Translations under genes and position numbers: made by a program
Shown here: piece by piece, positions 1 to 8,862 of the stretch
Layout: every line of letters begins with the position of its first letter
Position numbering within the stretch: the first letter of the stretch is position 1
NCBI GenBank assembly: GCA_035547055.1
Contig: DASZVN010000219.1
Location: 1 to 29,628, forward strand
Origin: DASZVN01 sp035547055
Lineage (GTDB): Bacteria; Pseudomonadota; Alphaproteobacteria; Rhizobiales; Methylopilaceae
DNA: 29,628 bases
Direction: 5' to 3'
Notes under the pieces: model-generated
What the model saw: the letters and a program-made list of their open reading frames with translations, nothing else
What the model was told of the DNA's origin: nothing
Database searches by the model: none

Positions 1-804
1 GCGATAGAGCGCCGTCGACGCCCCGCTTCGGGTCAGGAGCACGACCGCGCCACCGATGAGCGCCGCTTCCGCCACCGGCACGCCGGCCAGGAACAGCGCG
101 ATGACGCCGACGGTGACGGCGACGACGACGGCGAGCCGTCCACGAGCAATCGCGCCGCCGGGCGGTGCGTCGAGCGGGCCGCCGCCGTCCCCGCCGAGAT
201 CGCGCCGGCAGATGAGCGCGATCGCGCCGAACACCACGACGAGGCCGGCCACCGCGACCGGCGTCAGCGCTGCCGCGAAGGCGGAGTAGGGGATCCGCGA
301 CGCGATGCCGACGATCATGTTCTGCGGGTTGCCGGTGATGGTCGTGACGCTGCCGACATTGGCCGCCATTGCCGTCGCGAGGAGATAGGGCAGCGGCCGG
401 CGCCGAAGTGCCTCGGCCACCGCGATCACGAGCGGCGCCATCACCAGGCAAACGGTGTCGTTGACCAGGAAGGCCGACAGGATGCCGCTCGCGGCCACGA
501 CCGCGGCAAGCAGGGACACCGGCGCGTGAGCCCGGGCCATCGCCCAGCGCGCGACAAGATCGAAGAAGCCTGCAAGGCGGAGCTCGGCGGCAACGATCAT
601 CATGCCGAGGAGAAGCGCCAGCGTATCCAGGTCGATGGCGCGGAGCGCGTCGGCCAGCGGGATCGCGCCGACCGCGACCATCAGCGCCGCGCCGACCAGC
701 GCAATCGCCGGCCGGTCGAGCCTCAGCCCCGGCAACCGGCCGAGCGCCATCCCGAGATAGGTGGCGATGAAGATCGCGATGGCGGCGGCGCTGGAAGGCG
801 GCAT
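1..804 (-). CDS. SLC13/ArsB-type anion permease, N-terminal part (runs off the left edge)
   Basis: The minus strand is open from an ATG at 804 to the window edge (268 codons, no stop), so the C-terminal part is missing. The translation is strongly hydrophobic with at least six likely membrane segments. It carries two family hallmarks: FLVNDTVCLVMAPLV (about residues 112-126) and ANVGSVTTITGNPQNMIV (about 147-164). The NPQN-containing loop is characteristic of the citrate/arsenite/Na+-symport (CitMHS, ArsB, NhaD, SLC13) superfamily of inner-membrane transporters. The substrate cannot be read from the sequence, and neither arsenite nor a dicarboxylate is favoured. No arsenic genes are nearby. 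The start was chosen because the reading begins a few residues before the first membrane helix; no strong ribosome binding site precedes it. The gene is divergent from dnaB and shares the 312-base gap at 805-1116 with it. Confidence 0.85.
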   Translation of the reverse strand, partial: MPPSSAAAIAIFIATYLGMALGRLPGLRLDRPAIALVGAALMVAVGAIPLADALRAIDLDTLALLLGMMIVAAELRLAGFFDLVARWAMARAHAPVSLLAAVVAASGILSAFLVNDTVCLVMAPLVIAVAEALRRRPLPYLLATAMAANVGSVTTITGNPQNMIVGIASRIPYSAFAAALTPVAVAGLVVVFGAIALICRRDLGGDGGGPLDAPPGGAIARGRLAVVVAVTVGVIALFLAGVPVAEAALIGGAVVLLTRSGASTALYR

Positions 805-912
805 GTGACGAGGCAGCGGAAGCTGGGCGAATCGGCTCGGGTCATCCTGCCATGAGCGCGGCACGCCAGGTGGCGAGAATGCCGGGCCGATAGCGACGGT
901 GAGCACGCCGGC

Positions 913-950
913 CGGCAGGACGGAAGGCCAGCGGCAGAACGGAAGGCCAG
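913..950. repeat. 19-bp tandem direct repeat, two copies
   Basis: The 19-mer CGGCAGGACGGAAGGCCAG at 913-931 is followed with no gap by a second copy at 932-950 that differs at one base (G919 corresponds to A938). It lies between the divergent permease and dnaB genes. It may be a simple tandem duplication or a pair of protein-binding sites. The sequence alone does not decide. Confidence 0.75.
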
Positions 951-981
951 AGGAGACGCCGCCCCTCCTATCACTCGGTCG

Positions 982-997
982 CATAAGATATATTATG
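982..997. promoter_or_regulatory. AT-rich near-palindrome, possible operator or promoter core
   Basis: CATAAGATATATTATG is palindromic except for one central pair and sits in the only clearly AT-rich patch of the gap. Several TATA-like hexamers overlap it (TATATT at 989, TATTAT at 991, TATACC at 1009), which fits a promoter with an overlapping operator serving dnaB, the permease, or both. The binding protein is unknown. Confidence 0.4.
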
Positions 998-1079
998 GAA
1001 CCAAATTCTATACCCCCTGTGATGAGCGGGCATGACCGGCGGCGGCGCCGCCTCGCATCGGCCCGAATCAGATCGCCCT

Positions 1080-1091
1080 GGTGCTAGCACC
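1080..1091. promoter_or_regulatory. Perfect 12-bp palindrome in the dnaB leader
   Basis: GGTGCTAGCACC is a perfect palindrome, and the flanking CTG/CAG nearly extends it. It lies about 25 bases before the dnaB ATG, so it could be a small hairpin in the mRNA leader or a DNA-binding site. It includes a GTG that could be read as an alternative dnaB start. Confidence 0.35.
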
Positions 1092-1116
1092 CAGAGCGAA
1101 ATCCCGGAGCATCCCG

Positions 1117-2606
<1,490 letters not shown>

Positions 2607-2607
<1 letters not shown>

Positions 2608-3740
2608 TGGCGAGCGAGCCCGACCTTGGGCCGCCCTTGCGTGAGACCGGGACGCGGCTCACGGTCGATCTCGGCTCGATCGCCGCGAACTGGCGGCTCC
2701 TGGCCGAGCGCGCGGCGCCTGCCGCCTGCGCGGCGGTCGTCAAGGCGGACGGCTACGGCCTCGGCATCGAGCCCGTGAGCCGCGCCCTGGCCGCTGCCGG
2801 GGCGACGGCCTTCTTCGTCGCACATCTCGCCGAAGCCAGGCAGGTGCGGGCGGTCGCCCCGGAGGCGACGATCTACGTCCTGAACGGGCTCGTCCCCGGG
2901 ACTGCCGAGGCCTATGCGGCGATTGGGGCCCGCCCGGTGCTGGGCTCCCGTCCCGAAATCGAGGAATGGTCACGCTTCGCGGGAGGTCGCGGCGATGCGC
3001 CCGCCGCGATCCAGGTCGATACCGGCATGAACCGGCTCGGCCTCGCGATGACGGAGGCGGCCGAAGTGGCGGATCGGCTGACCGAGGGGCGGCTCGGCTT
3101 CTCCCCTGCCCTGGCGATGAGCCATTTCGCCTGCGCCGACGAGCCGGACCATCCTCTCAACGCACGCCAGCGTGACCTCTTCGCCGATGTCCGCAGGCTG
3201 TTTCCCGGCGTGCCGGCGAGCCTCGCGAATTCCGCCGCCATCCTGTCTGGCGGTGCTGCCGGCCTGTGCGATCTCGGCCGGCCGGGCATCGCCCTCTATG
3301 GCGGCAATGCCATCCCGGCGCGCGCCAACCCGATGGCCGCCGTGGTGTGCTTCGAGGCGCGGATCATCCAGCTTCGCGAGGTGCCGGCCGGCGCGACCGT
3401 CGGCTACGGCGCGACCGAGACGGCGAAGACCCCGCTCCGCCTCGCGGTGGCATCGGTCGGCTACGCCGACGGCCTCATCCGCGCCGCCGGCTCAAGCGAC
3501 GCCCGCTTGGGTGCCCCGGCCGATGTGGCGGGTCGGCGCTGCCCGCTGGTCGGCCGCATCTCGATGGACCTCGTCGCGCTCGACGTCACCCTGGTCCCGC
3601 CGGACGAGGTACGCCCCGGCGACTGGGCGACCCTGATTGGGAACGCGATCACCATCGACGAGGTGGCGGAGGCCGCCGGCACGATCGGCTACGAGATCCT
3701 GACCGGGCTCGGGCGGCGGGCCCACCGGATCTATGTGTAG
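2607..3740 (+). CDS. alr: Alanine racemase
   Basis: The 377-residue protein interconverts L- and D-alanine using pyridoxal phosphate in the cytoplasm, supplying D-alanine for peptidoglycan. The PLP-binding lysine is K46 in VVKADGYGLG. The likely second catalytic base is the tyrosine near residue 267 in TVGYGATET, followed by the family stretch VASVGYADG. The substrate-binding segment VDTGMNRLG lies near residue 135. The protein has a fold-type III barrel followed by a C-terminal beta domain, and its length is normal. The start overlaps the dnaB stop. The next gene is a toxin-antitoxin antitoxin 57 bases downstream that has its own operator. Confidence 0.96.
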
Positions 3741-3772
3741 GCGCTTGTCGGCGCGGATGGTCGCACCTACGT

Positions 3773-3787
3773 TGATAACTGTTATCA
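3773..3787. promoter_or_regulatory. Palindromic operator of the parD antitoxin gene
   Basis: TGATAACTGTTATCA is a perfect inverted repeat (7+1+7). It ends 10 bases before the parD ATG and overlaps the Shine-Dalgarno CAGGAG. ParD-type ribbon-helix-helix antitoxins usually bind short palindromes at this location to repress their own operon, so this is the likely autoregulatory site. The function is inferred; the symmetry is seen directly. Confidence 0.7.
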
Positions 3788-3797
3788 GGAGCCGGCC

Positions 3798-4073
3798 ATG
3801 CCTTCGAGCTTCGCCCTGGGCGCCCATTTCGAGACCTTTGTGAAGGAACAGGTCCAGTCCGGGCGCTACAACAACGCCAGCGAGGTCCTGCGCGCCGGGC
3901 TGCGCCTCCTGGAGGACCAGGAGCAGCGCCGCCGCGCCGCCTGGGCCGAGTTCGAGCGGCTTGTGGACGAGGGACTTGCCGACATCGAGGCGGGACGGAC
4001 CTATCCTGCCGAGGAAGTCTTCGCTGAACTCCGTGAGCGATACAGCAAGATGGCGGAGTCCAAGTCTAAATGA
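3798..4073 (+). CDS. parD: ParD/CopG-family type II antitoxin
   Basis: This 91-residue protein has the ParD layout. The N-terminal ribbon-helix-helix DNA-binding part is about residues 3-45, with SFALGAHFETFVKEQ followed by SGRYNNASEVLRAGLRLLE. A charged, partly disordered C-terminal tail follows (DIEAGRTYPAEEVFAELRERY) that normally wraps the ParE toxin. It would repress its own promoter through the palindrome at 3773-3787 and neutralise ParE. The reading frame is complete, with a good CAGGAG ribosome binding site, and its stop overlaps the downstream toxin start (ATGA). The partner toxin is frameshifted, so this is probably an orphan antitoxin. The DNA here is less GC-rich than its neighbours, in keeping with acquisition of the module. 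Confidence 0.9.
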   Translation: MPSSFALGAHFETFVKEQVQSGRYNNASEVLRAGLRLLEDQEQRRRAAWAEFERLVDEGLADIEAGRTYPAEEVFAELRERYSKMAESKSK

Positions 4074-4368
4074 AGGTGCGTCTTTCGGCGCGCGCAAATT
4101 TGGATCTGGCCGAAATCGGTGACTACGTGGCGAAGGACAGCCCGCAACGGGCGGTGAACCTCGTCGGCGACTCGAGGCGGCTTGTCATTCCCTCTCGGAT
4201 TTTCCACGGCGGGGCGCCCGCATGAGGAGACGGGGGAAAGATGTGAGGCGGTTGACGCACGGCGCTTATCTCATCGTGTATGTTGTCGAGGCGGGGCAAA
4301 TCCAAATCGCGCGTATCCTCCACGGCTCCCGCGACCTCACCGCCATTCTCGGCGACGACTTCGACTGA
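4070..4368 (+). pseudogene. parE: ParE/RelE-superfamily toxin, frameshifted remnant
   Basis: The ATG at 4070 overlaps the antitoxin stop, as in intact parDE operons. The first 51 codons begin with KVRLSARANLDLAEIGDYVA, which is ParE-like, but the frame closes at 4223-4225. The rest of the family continues in other frames: FPLGFSTAGRPHEETG (from about 4185) in the next frame, then VRRLTHGAYLIVYVVEAG and IQIARILHGSRDL in the third, ending with a TGA at 4366-4368. Two lesions are needed. One is near 4170-4185, where a few residues also seem to be missing. The other is at the G run 4232-4236, where removing one G restores TGKDVRRLTHGAY. The total span (299 bases) matches a normal ParE. The second lesion could be a sequencing error in a homopolymer; the first is harder to explain that way. 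Confidence 0.85.
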
Positions 4369-5783
4369 TGCCCCGCGCTCACGCCAGCTTCGTCTGCCAG
4401 GCCTGCGGCGCCGTCTCGAACCGCTGGGCGGGCCGCTGCGACGCATGCGGCGGGTGGAACACCATCGCCGAGGAGGCCGTCGCCCCTCCCCTGCCCGGCG
4501 CCGCACGCAAGCCCGCCGCTGCCGGTCGTGGCAGAGCCATCGCGTTCGAGGGACTCGCCGGAGGCGAGACGGCCACGGCGCCGCGGCTCGTGTCCGGCAT
4601 CGGCGAGCTCGACCGGGTCACCGGCGGGGGCTTTGTCCCTGGCTCGGCGCTGCTCCTTGCCGGGGAGCCCGGCATCGGCAAATCGACGCTCCTGATTCAG
4701 GCCGCGGCGGCGCTGGCCAAGGCCGGCCGCCGCGCGGTCTATGTTTCCGGCGAGGAAGCGGCGGCCCAGGTCAGGCTGCGTGCCGAGCGGCTCGGCCTCG
4801 CGGCGGCGCCGGTCGAGCTCGCCGCCGAAACCCATGTCGACGACGTCGTCGCGGCTCTGTCCCGCGACCCCGCGCCAGGCCTCCTCGTCATCGACTCGAT
4901 CCAGACCATGTGGACCCAGGCGGTCGAATCCGCGCCCGGCACCGTCACCCAGGTGCGCGCCTCGGCCCAGGCGCTGATCCGCTACGCCAAGGCGAGCGGC
5001 GCCGCGGTGGTGCTCGCCGGCCACGTCACCAAGGACGGCCAGATCGCCGGGCCGCGGGTGGTCGAGCACATGGTCGACGCCGTGCTCGCCTTCGAGGGCG
5101 AGCAGAGCCACGCCTTCCGCATCCTCCGTGCCCAGAAGAACCGCTTCGGACCGACCGACGAGATCGGCGTGTTCTCGATGACCGGCGCCGGGCTCGAGGA
5201 CGTCGAGAACCCTTCGGCGCTGTTCCTCTCCGGCCGGGACCTCGGCGCGCCCGGCGTCGCCGTCTTCGCCGGTATGGAGGGGACGCGGCCGCTCCTCGTC
5301 GAGATCCAGGCGCTGGTCGCGCCGACTACGCTCGCGACCCCGCGCCGCGCCGTGGTCGGCTGGGACCAGAGCCGCCTTGCCATGGTGCTGGCGGTGCTCG
5401 ATGCCCATGCCGGGCTGCGCTTCGGCCAGCACGACGTCTACCTCAACGTCGCCGGCGGCCTTCGCGTGCAGGAGCCTGCGGCGGACGTGGCGGTCGCGGC
5501 CGCGCTGGTGGCCTCGGCCTCAGGCACGGTGCTCGCGAGCGACACCGTCTTCTTCGGCGAGATCAGCCTGTCCGGCAGCATCCGCCCGGTCGTCCATGCC
5601 GCGCTCCGCGCCAAGGAGGCGGGCCGCCTCGGCTTTGCCCGGGCCGTCGCTCCGGCCGCCTCGCTGGAGGCGCTGCGCGGCGGGCCGCTCTCGCTCCACG
5701 GCGTCGGTTCGGTCGAGGCGCTGGTTTCCGGCATCGTCTCGCGCGAACGGCCGGGACGGCGCGCCGCGGGGGATGGCGCGTGA
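4368..5783 (+). CDS. radA: DNA repair protein RadA (Sms)
   Basis: The 471-residue RadA helps process recombination intermediates and branch migration as a RecA-like ATPase. The N-terminal zinc finger is C10-x2-C13 ... C24-x2-C27. Walker A GEPGIGKST is at 99-107, and the RadA-specific KNRFG motif starts at K257. The C-terminal Lon-like domain (from about residue 330) contains DVYLNVAGGLRVQEPAADVA and FGEISLSGSIRPV. The start at 4368 shares bases with the stop of the broken toxin (TGATG) and places the zinc finger at the normal distance from the N-terminus. An upstream in-frame ATG at 4182 would add unrelated sequence read from the toxin remnant, so I reject it. Expression may depend partly on transcription entering from the parD region. 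Confidence 0.96.
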   Translation: MPRAHASFVCQACGAVSNRWAGRCDACGGWNTIAEEAVAPPLPGAARKPAAAGRGRAIAFEGLAGGETATAPRLVSGIGELDRVTGGGFVPGSALLLAGEPGIGKSTLLIQAAAALAKAGRRAVYVSGEEAAAQVRLRAERLGLAAAPVELAAETHVDDVVAALSRDPAPGLLVIDSIQTMWTQAVESAPGTVTQVRASAQALIRYAKASGAAVVLAGHVTKDGQIAGPRVVEHMVDAVLAFEGEQSHAFRILRAQKNRFGPTDEIGVFSMTGAGLEDVENPSALFLSGRDLGAPGVAVFAGMEGTRPLLVEIQALVAPTTLATPRRAVVGWDQSRLAMVLAVLDAHAGLRFGQHDVYLNVAGGLRVQEPAADVAVAAALVASASGTVLASDTVFFGEISLSGSIRPVVHAALRAKEAGRLGFARAVAPAASLEALRGGPLSLHGVGSVEALVSGIVSRERPGRRAAGDGA

Positions 5784-5808
5784 CGCCCCCTGCCGCCGCG
5801 GCTATAAC
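5780..5808 (+). promoter_or_regulatory. Candidate sigma70-type promoter for cvpA
   Basis: The -35-like GTGACG (5780-5785) is separated by 17 bases from the -10-like TATAAC (5803-5808). It overlaps the radA stop codon and lies about 50 bases before the cvpA ATG, in the only sizeable gap of this gene string. The spacing is optimal and the -10 is close to consensus in otherwise GC-only sequence. Confidence 0.5.
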
Positions 5809-5855
5809 GGCCGGCGGGTACCGACGGGGGCGGCGATTCCCGGTTTGAGACGGTC

Positions 5856-6539
5856 ATGATCACCATCCTCGATTTCATCGTGCTCGGCGTCATGCTGGTC
5901 TCGGCCCTGCTCGCCATGGTGCGCGGCTTCACCCGCGAGGTGCTGTCGATCGCGGCCTGGGCCGCGGCGGCCGCGGCGACGGTCTATTTCTTCCCGGACG
6001 TGCGTCCCTGGGCCGAAAAGACGATCAGGGTCGAGCCCAAGCTCATCGCCGACGTGGCGGCCGGCGCCGGCATCTTCCTGGTGACGCTGATCGTCGTCTC
6101 GCTCGTCACCTCGCGCATCTCCGACTTCATCCTCGACAGCCGCATCGGTCCGCTCGACCGCACCCTCGGCTTCGTCTACGGCGCCGCGCGCGGGCTGCTC
6201 CTGGTGGTCATCGCCTTCCTGTTCTTCACCTGGCTGGTGCCGACGCAGTCGGAACCGAACTGGGTGCAGCAGGCCCGCTCGCGCCCGGTGCTTCAGGATG
6301 CCGGCACCGCGCTCGTCAGCCTGTTGCCGGCCGATCCCGAAAGCACCATCTTGAAGCGGTTGAAGGGCCTGCCGGCGGATCTCGACACCGGCGGCTCGGC
6401 GGCCACCGGCGGCGATGCGACGCCCAAGGCGGCCCCGACGACGCCGAAGGAGAGCGCGAAGGCGCCGCCGAACGGCTATGGCAGCGCCGAACGCCAGGGG
6501 ATGGACCGCCTCCTCAATTCGACCCAGGGCGCCAACTGA
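5856..6539 (+). CDS. cvpA: CvpA family inner-membrane protein
   Basis: The 227-residue protein has four predicted membrane helices (about residues 2-21, 30-46, 64-85 and 103-127) and the family segments RGFTREVLSIAAW and DRTLGFVYGAARGLLLV. CvpA proteins are named for colicin V production in E. coli and are linked to envelope homeostasis; the molecular activity is not settled. The cytoplasmic or periplasmic tail after residue 130 ends in a low-complexity Ala/Pro/Lys-rich stretch. The cvpA-purF order is widely conserved among proteobacteria, and purF starts 28 bases downstream. A GAGACGG ribosome binding site precedes the ATG. Confidence 0.92.
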   Translation: MITILDFIVLGVMLVSALLAMVRGFTREVLSIAAWAAAAAATVYFFPDVRPWAEKTIRVEPKLIADVAAGAGIFLVTLIVVSLVTSRISDFILDSRIGPLDRTLGFVYGAARGLLLVVIAFLFFTWLVPTQSEPNWVQQARSRPVLQDAGTALVSLLPADPESTILKRLKGLPADLDTGGSAATGGDATPKAAPTTPKESAKAPPNGYGSAERQGMDRLLNSTQGAN

Positions 6540-6567
6540 GGCGTCTCGGACGCGACCGGGAGTGACC

Positions 6568-8055
6568 ATGGCCGAGGACACCGACGCCGGCGGCGGCGCT
6601 TTCTGGCGCGCGTTCGACGAGGACCGCCTCCACGAGGAGTGCGGCGTCTTCGGCATCTTCGGCCATCCCGAGGCGGCGGCGATTACCGCACTCGGCCTCC
6701 ATGCGCTGCAGCACCGCGGCCAGGAAGCGGCGGGCATCGTCTCCTATGACGGCGGCCGCTTCCACGCCGAGCGCCGGCTTGGCCTCGTCGCCGACAATTT
6801 CTCCTCGGCTGCGACCATCGAGCGCCTCCCCGGCAGCCGCGCGGTCGGCCATGTCCGCTATTCGACAACCGGCGAGACCGTGCTCCGCAACGTCCAGCCG
6901 CTGTTCGCAGAGCTCGAGACCGGCGGCTTCGCGGTCGGCCACAACGGCAACCTCACCAATGCCATGAGCCTGCGCCGCGACCTCGTCCGTGCCGGCGCGA
7001 TCTGCCAGTCGACCACCGACACCGAGGTCATCCTCCACCTCGTCGCGCGCTCGGCCCGCAACCGCTTCGTCGACCGCTTCATCGATGCGCTTCGCCAGAT
7101 CGAGGGCGCCTATGCCCTCGTCGGCCTGACCAACAAGAAGCTGATCGGCGCGCGCGACCCGCTGGGCATCCGCCCCCTGGTGCTGGGCGAGCTCGACGGC
7201 CACCCGATCCTCGCATCCGAGACCTGCGCGCTCGACATCCTCGGTGCCCGCTACGTCCGCGACGTGAAGAACGGCGAGGTCGTCGTCGTCTCCGCCGAGG
7301 GCATCGAATCGCACTTTCCGTTCCCGCCGCAGCCGATGCGGCCGTGCATCTTCGAGTTCATCTATTTCGCCCGGCCGGATTCGATCGTACAGGGCAAGAG
7401 CGTCTATGCCGTGCGCAAGCGCATGGGCGAGGAGCTGGCGCGCGAGTCCGCGGTCGCGGCCGACGTCGTCGTGCCGGTGCCCGATTCGGGCGTGCCGGCC
7501 GCGCTCGGCTTTGCACAGGCGAGCGGCATCCCCTTCGAGCTCGGGCTGATCCGCAACCACTATGTCGGGCGCACCTTCATCCAGCCGACGCAAAGCGTGC
7601 GCGAGCTCGGCGTTCGGCTGAAGCATTCCGCCAACCGCGCGCAGGTCGAGGGCCGCCGCGTCGTCCTGGTGGACGACAGCCTGGTGCGCGGCACCACCTC
7701 GGTGAAGATCGTCCAGATGATCCGCGACGCCGGCGCGCGCGAGGTCCATTTCCGCCTCGCCAGCCCGCCGATCCGCTTCTCGGACTACTACGGCATCGAC
7801 ACGCCCGAGCCGGACAAGCTGCTGGCGGCGCGGCTCGATCTCGAAGGCATGCGCCGCTACATCGGCGCCGACAGCCTCGCCTTCCTCTCGGTCGACGGGC
7901 TCTATCGCGCCATGGGCGAAGACGGCCGGGACGAGCGGCTGCCGCAGTTCACCGACCACTGCTTCACCGGCGACTACCCGACCCCCCTCTCCGATCTCCG
8001 CATCGCCGACGGCACGCGGCCGAAGCAGCTCTCGCTCCTCGCCGAGGCGAGTTGA
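6568..8055 (+). CDS. purF: Amidophosphoribosyltransferase
   Basis: The 495-residue PurF catalyses the first committed step of purine synthesis, converting PRPP and glutamine to phosphoribosylamine. The N-terminal glutaminase domain starts at C25 in EECGVFGIFGH, so a propeptide of about 24 residues would have to be removed to expose the nucleophile, as in the Bacillus-type enzymes. The PRPP-binding loop VVLVDDSLVRGTTS lies near residues 366-379. The Bacillus-type enzyme has four Cys ligands for a 4Fe-4S cluster. Here CIFEFIYF keeps one, but SDYYGID lacks the expected Cys and DHCFTGDYP has one Cys instead of a C-x2-C pair, so a cluster is unlikely. The start was chosen from GGGAG upstream and the conserved spacing to C25. 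The stop overlaps the next ATG. Confidence 0.96.
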   Translation: MAEDTDAGGGAFWRAFDEDRLHEECGVFGIFGHPEAAAITALGLHALQHRGQEAAGIVSYDGGRFHAERRLGLVADNFSSAATIERLPGSRAVGHVRYSTTGETVLRNVQPLFAELETGGFAVGHNGNLTNAMSLRRDLVRAGAICQSTTDTEVILHLVARSARNRFVDRFIDALRQIEGAYALVGLTNKKLIGARDPLGIRPLVLGELDGHPILASETCALDILGARYVRDVKNGEVVVVSAEGIESHFPFPPQPMRPCIFEFIYFARPDSIVQGKSVYAVRKRMGEELARESAVAADVVVPVPDSGVPAALGFAQASGIPFELGLIRNHYVGRTFIQPTQSVRELGVRLKHSANRAQVEGRRVVLVDDSLVRGTTSVKIVQMIRDAGAREVHFRLASPPIRFSDYYGIDTPEPDKLLAARLDLEGMRRYIGADSLAFLSVDGLYRAMGEDGRDERLPQFTDHCFTGDYPTPLSDLRIADGTRPKQLSLLAEAS

Positions 8056-8765
8056 TGCCGGGCGCGTTCGCCGACCGCGTTGTCGTCGTCACCGGCGCCT
8101 CGCGCGGCATCGGCAATGCGCTCGCGCGCGCGCTCGGCGCCGAGGGCGCCCACGTCATCGCGGTCGGGCGCACCACCGGCGCGCTGGAGGCGCTCGACGA
8201 CGCCATCCGCGCCAAGGGCGGCAAGGCGACGCTGGTGCCGGTCGACCTCACCGACTATGCCGCGATCGACCGCCTCGGCGCCGCGCTATTCCAGCGTCAC
8301 CAGCGGCTCGACGCGGTCGTCGGCAATGCCGGCGTGCTCGGCGAGCTGACCCCGGTCGGCCACATCGACCCCAAGATGTGGGACGAAGTCATGGCGGTGA
8401 ACCTCACCGTCAACTGGCGGCTGATCCGCTCGTTCGACCCGCTGCTGCGCCTGGCGCCGGCCGGCCGCGCGGTGTTCGTGACGGCGAGCGTGGCGCGTCA
8501 GCCGCGCCCGTTCTGGGGCGCCTATGCCGCCTCGAAGGCGGCGCTGGAAGCGATCGCCGCCGCCTATGCCGAGGAGATCAGGGACACGCCCGTGCGCGTG
8601 AACCTGTTCGACCCCGGCGCCACCCGCACCCGCATGCGCGCCAAGGCGATGCCGGGCGAGGACCCGGCGACGCTGCCGACGCCCGAAAAGGTCGCGGCCG
8701 CCATCCTGCCGATGCTGCTGCCGGACTGGACGGAGAACGGCCGGCTGGTGAAGTATCGCGATTAG
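8055..8765 (+). CDS. Short-chain dehydrogenase/reductase
   Basis: The 236-residue classical SDR has the Rossmann nucleotide-binding motif TGASRGIG (13-20), GNAG in place of the usual NNAG (about 90-93), and the catalytic triad S145, Y157 and K161 (YAASK). It should use NAD(P)H on a small carbonyl or hydroxyl substrate, but the substrate cannot be inferred. The ATG overlaps the purF stop (TGATG), so it is probably made from the purF mRNA. A purF-SDR pair is common in alphaproteobacteria, yet no purine-related role is established for it. Transcription from the left meets der convergently; the gap holds a strong hairpin. Confidence 0.93.
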   Translation: MPGAFADRVVVVTGASRGIGNALARALGAEGAHVIAVGRTTGALEALDDAIRAKGGKATLVPVDLTDYAAIDRLGAALFQRHQRLDAVVGNAGVLGELTPVGHIDPKMWDEVMAVNLTVNWRLIRSFDPLLRLAPAGRAVFVTASVARQPRPFWGAYAASKAALEAIAAAYAEEIRDTPVRVNLFDPGATRTRMRAKAMPGEDPATLPTPEKVAAAILPMLLPDWTENGRLVKYRD

Positions 8766-8822
8766 CTCCGTAGCGCGGACAACGGCGGGGCAGCGACGTC
8801 GCCCGTATCCGGCGCCGACCGT

Positions 8823-8845
8823 GGGCATCGGACCGACCGATGCCC
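8823..8845. terminator. Perfect hairpin between convergent SDR and der; dispersed-palindrome type A
   Basis: GGGCATCGG (8823-8831) pairs perfectly with CCGATGCCC (8837-8845) around a 5-base loop. It lies in the 97-base gap between two convergent genes, so it could end transcription from both sides, although no U-tract follows. The stem sequence recurs at 14915-14934. Confidence 0.6.
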
Positions 8846-8862
8846 TCCCCACGAAGCCCGAT

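Larger units (their letters stand above)
805..1116. other. Divergent intergenic region between permease and dnaB
   Basis: No gene is convincing in this 312-base gap. It contains a 19-bp tandem repeat (913-950), an AT-rich island near 978-1017 that stands out from the GC-rich surroundings and contains a near-palindrome, and a perfect 12-bp palindrome at 1080-1091 close to the dnaB start. The AT-rich island is the natural place for the promoters of both divergent genes, but I cannot pick a well-spaced -35/-10 pair with confidence. Confidence 0.6.

Noticed and set aside
805..980. Small open frames in the divergent gap upstream of dnaB.
   Set aside because: They have no ribosome binding site, no recognisable domain and arginine/serine-rich translations typical of non-coding GC-rich DNA.
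4182..4367. An N-terminal extension of RadA starting at the ATG at 4182.
   Set aside because: The extra 62 residues come from the toxin remnant and have no RadA similarity; the zinc finger fits a start at 4368.
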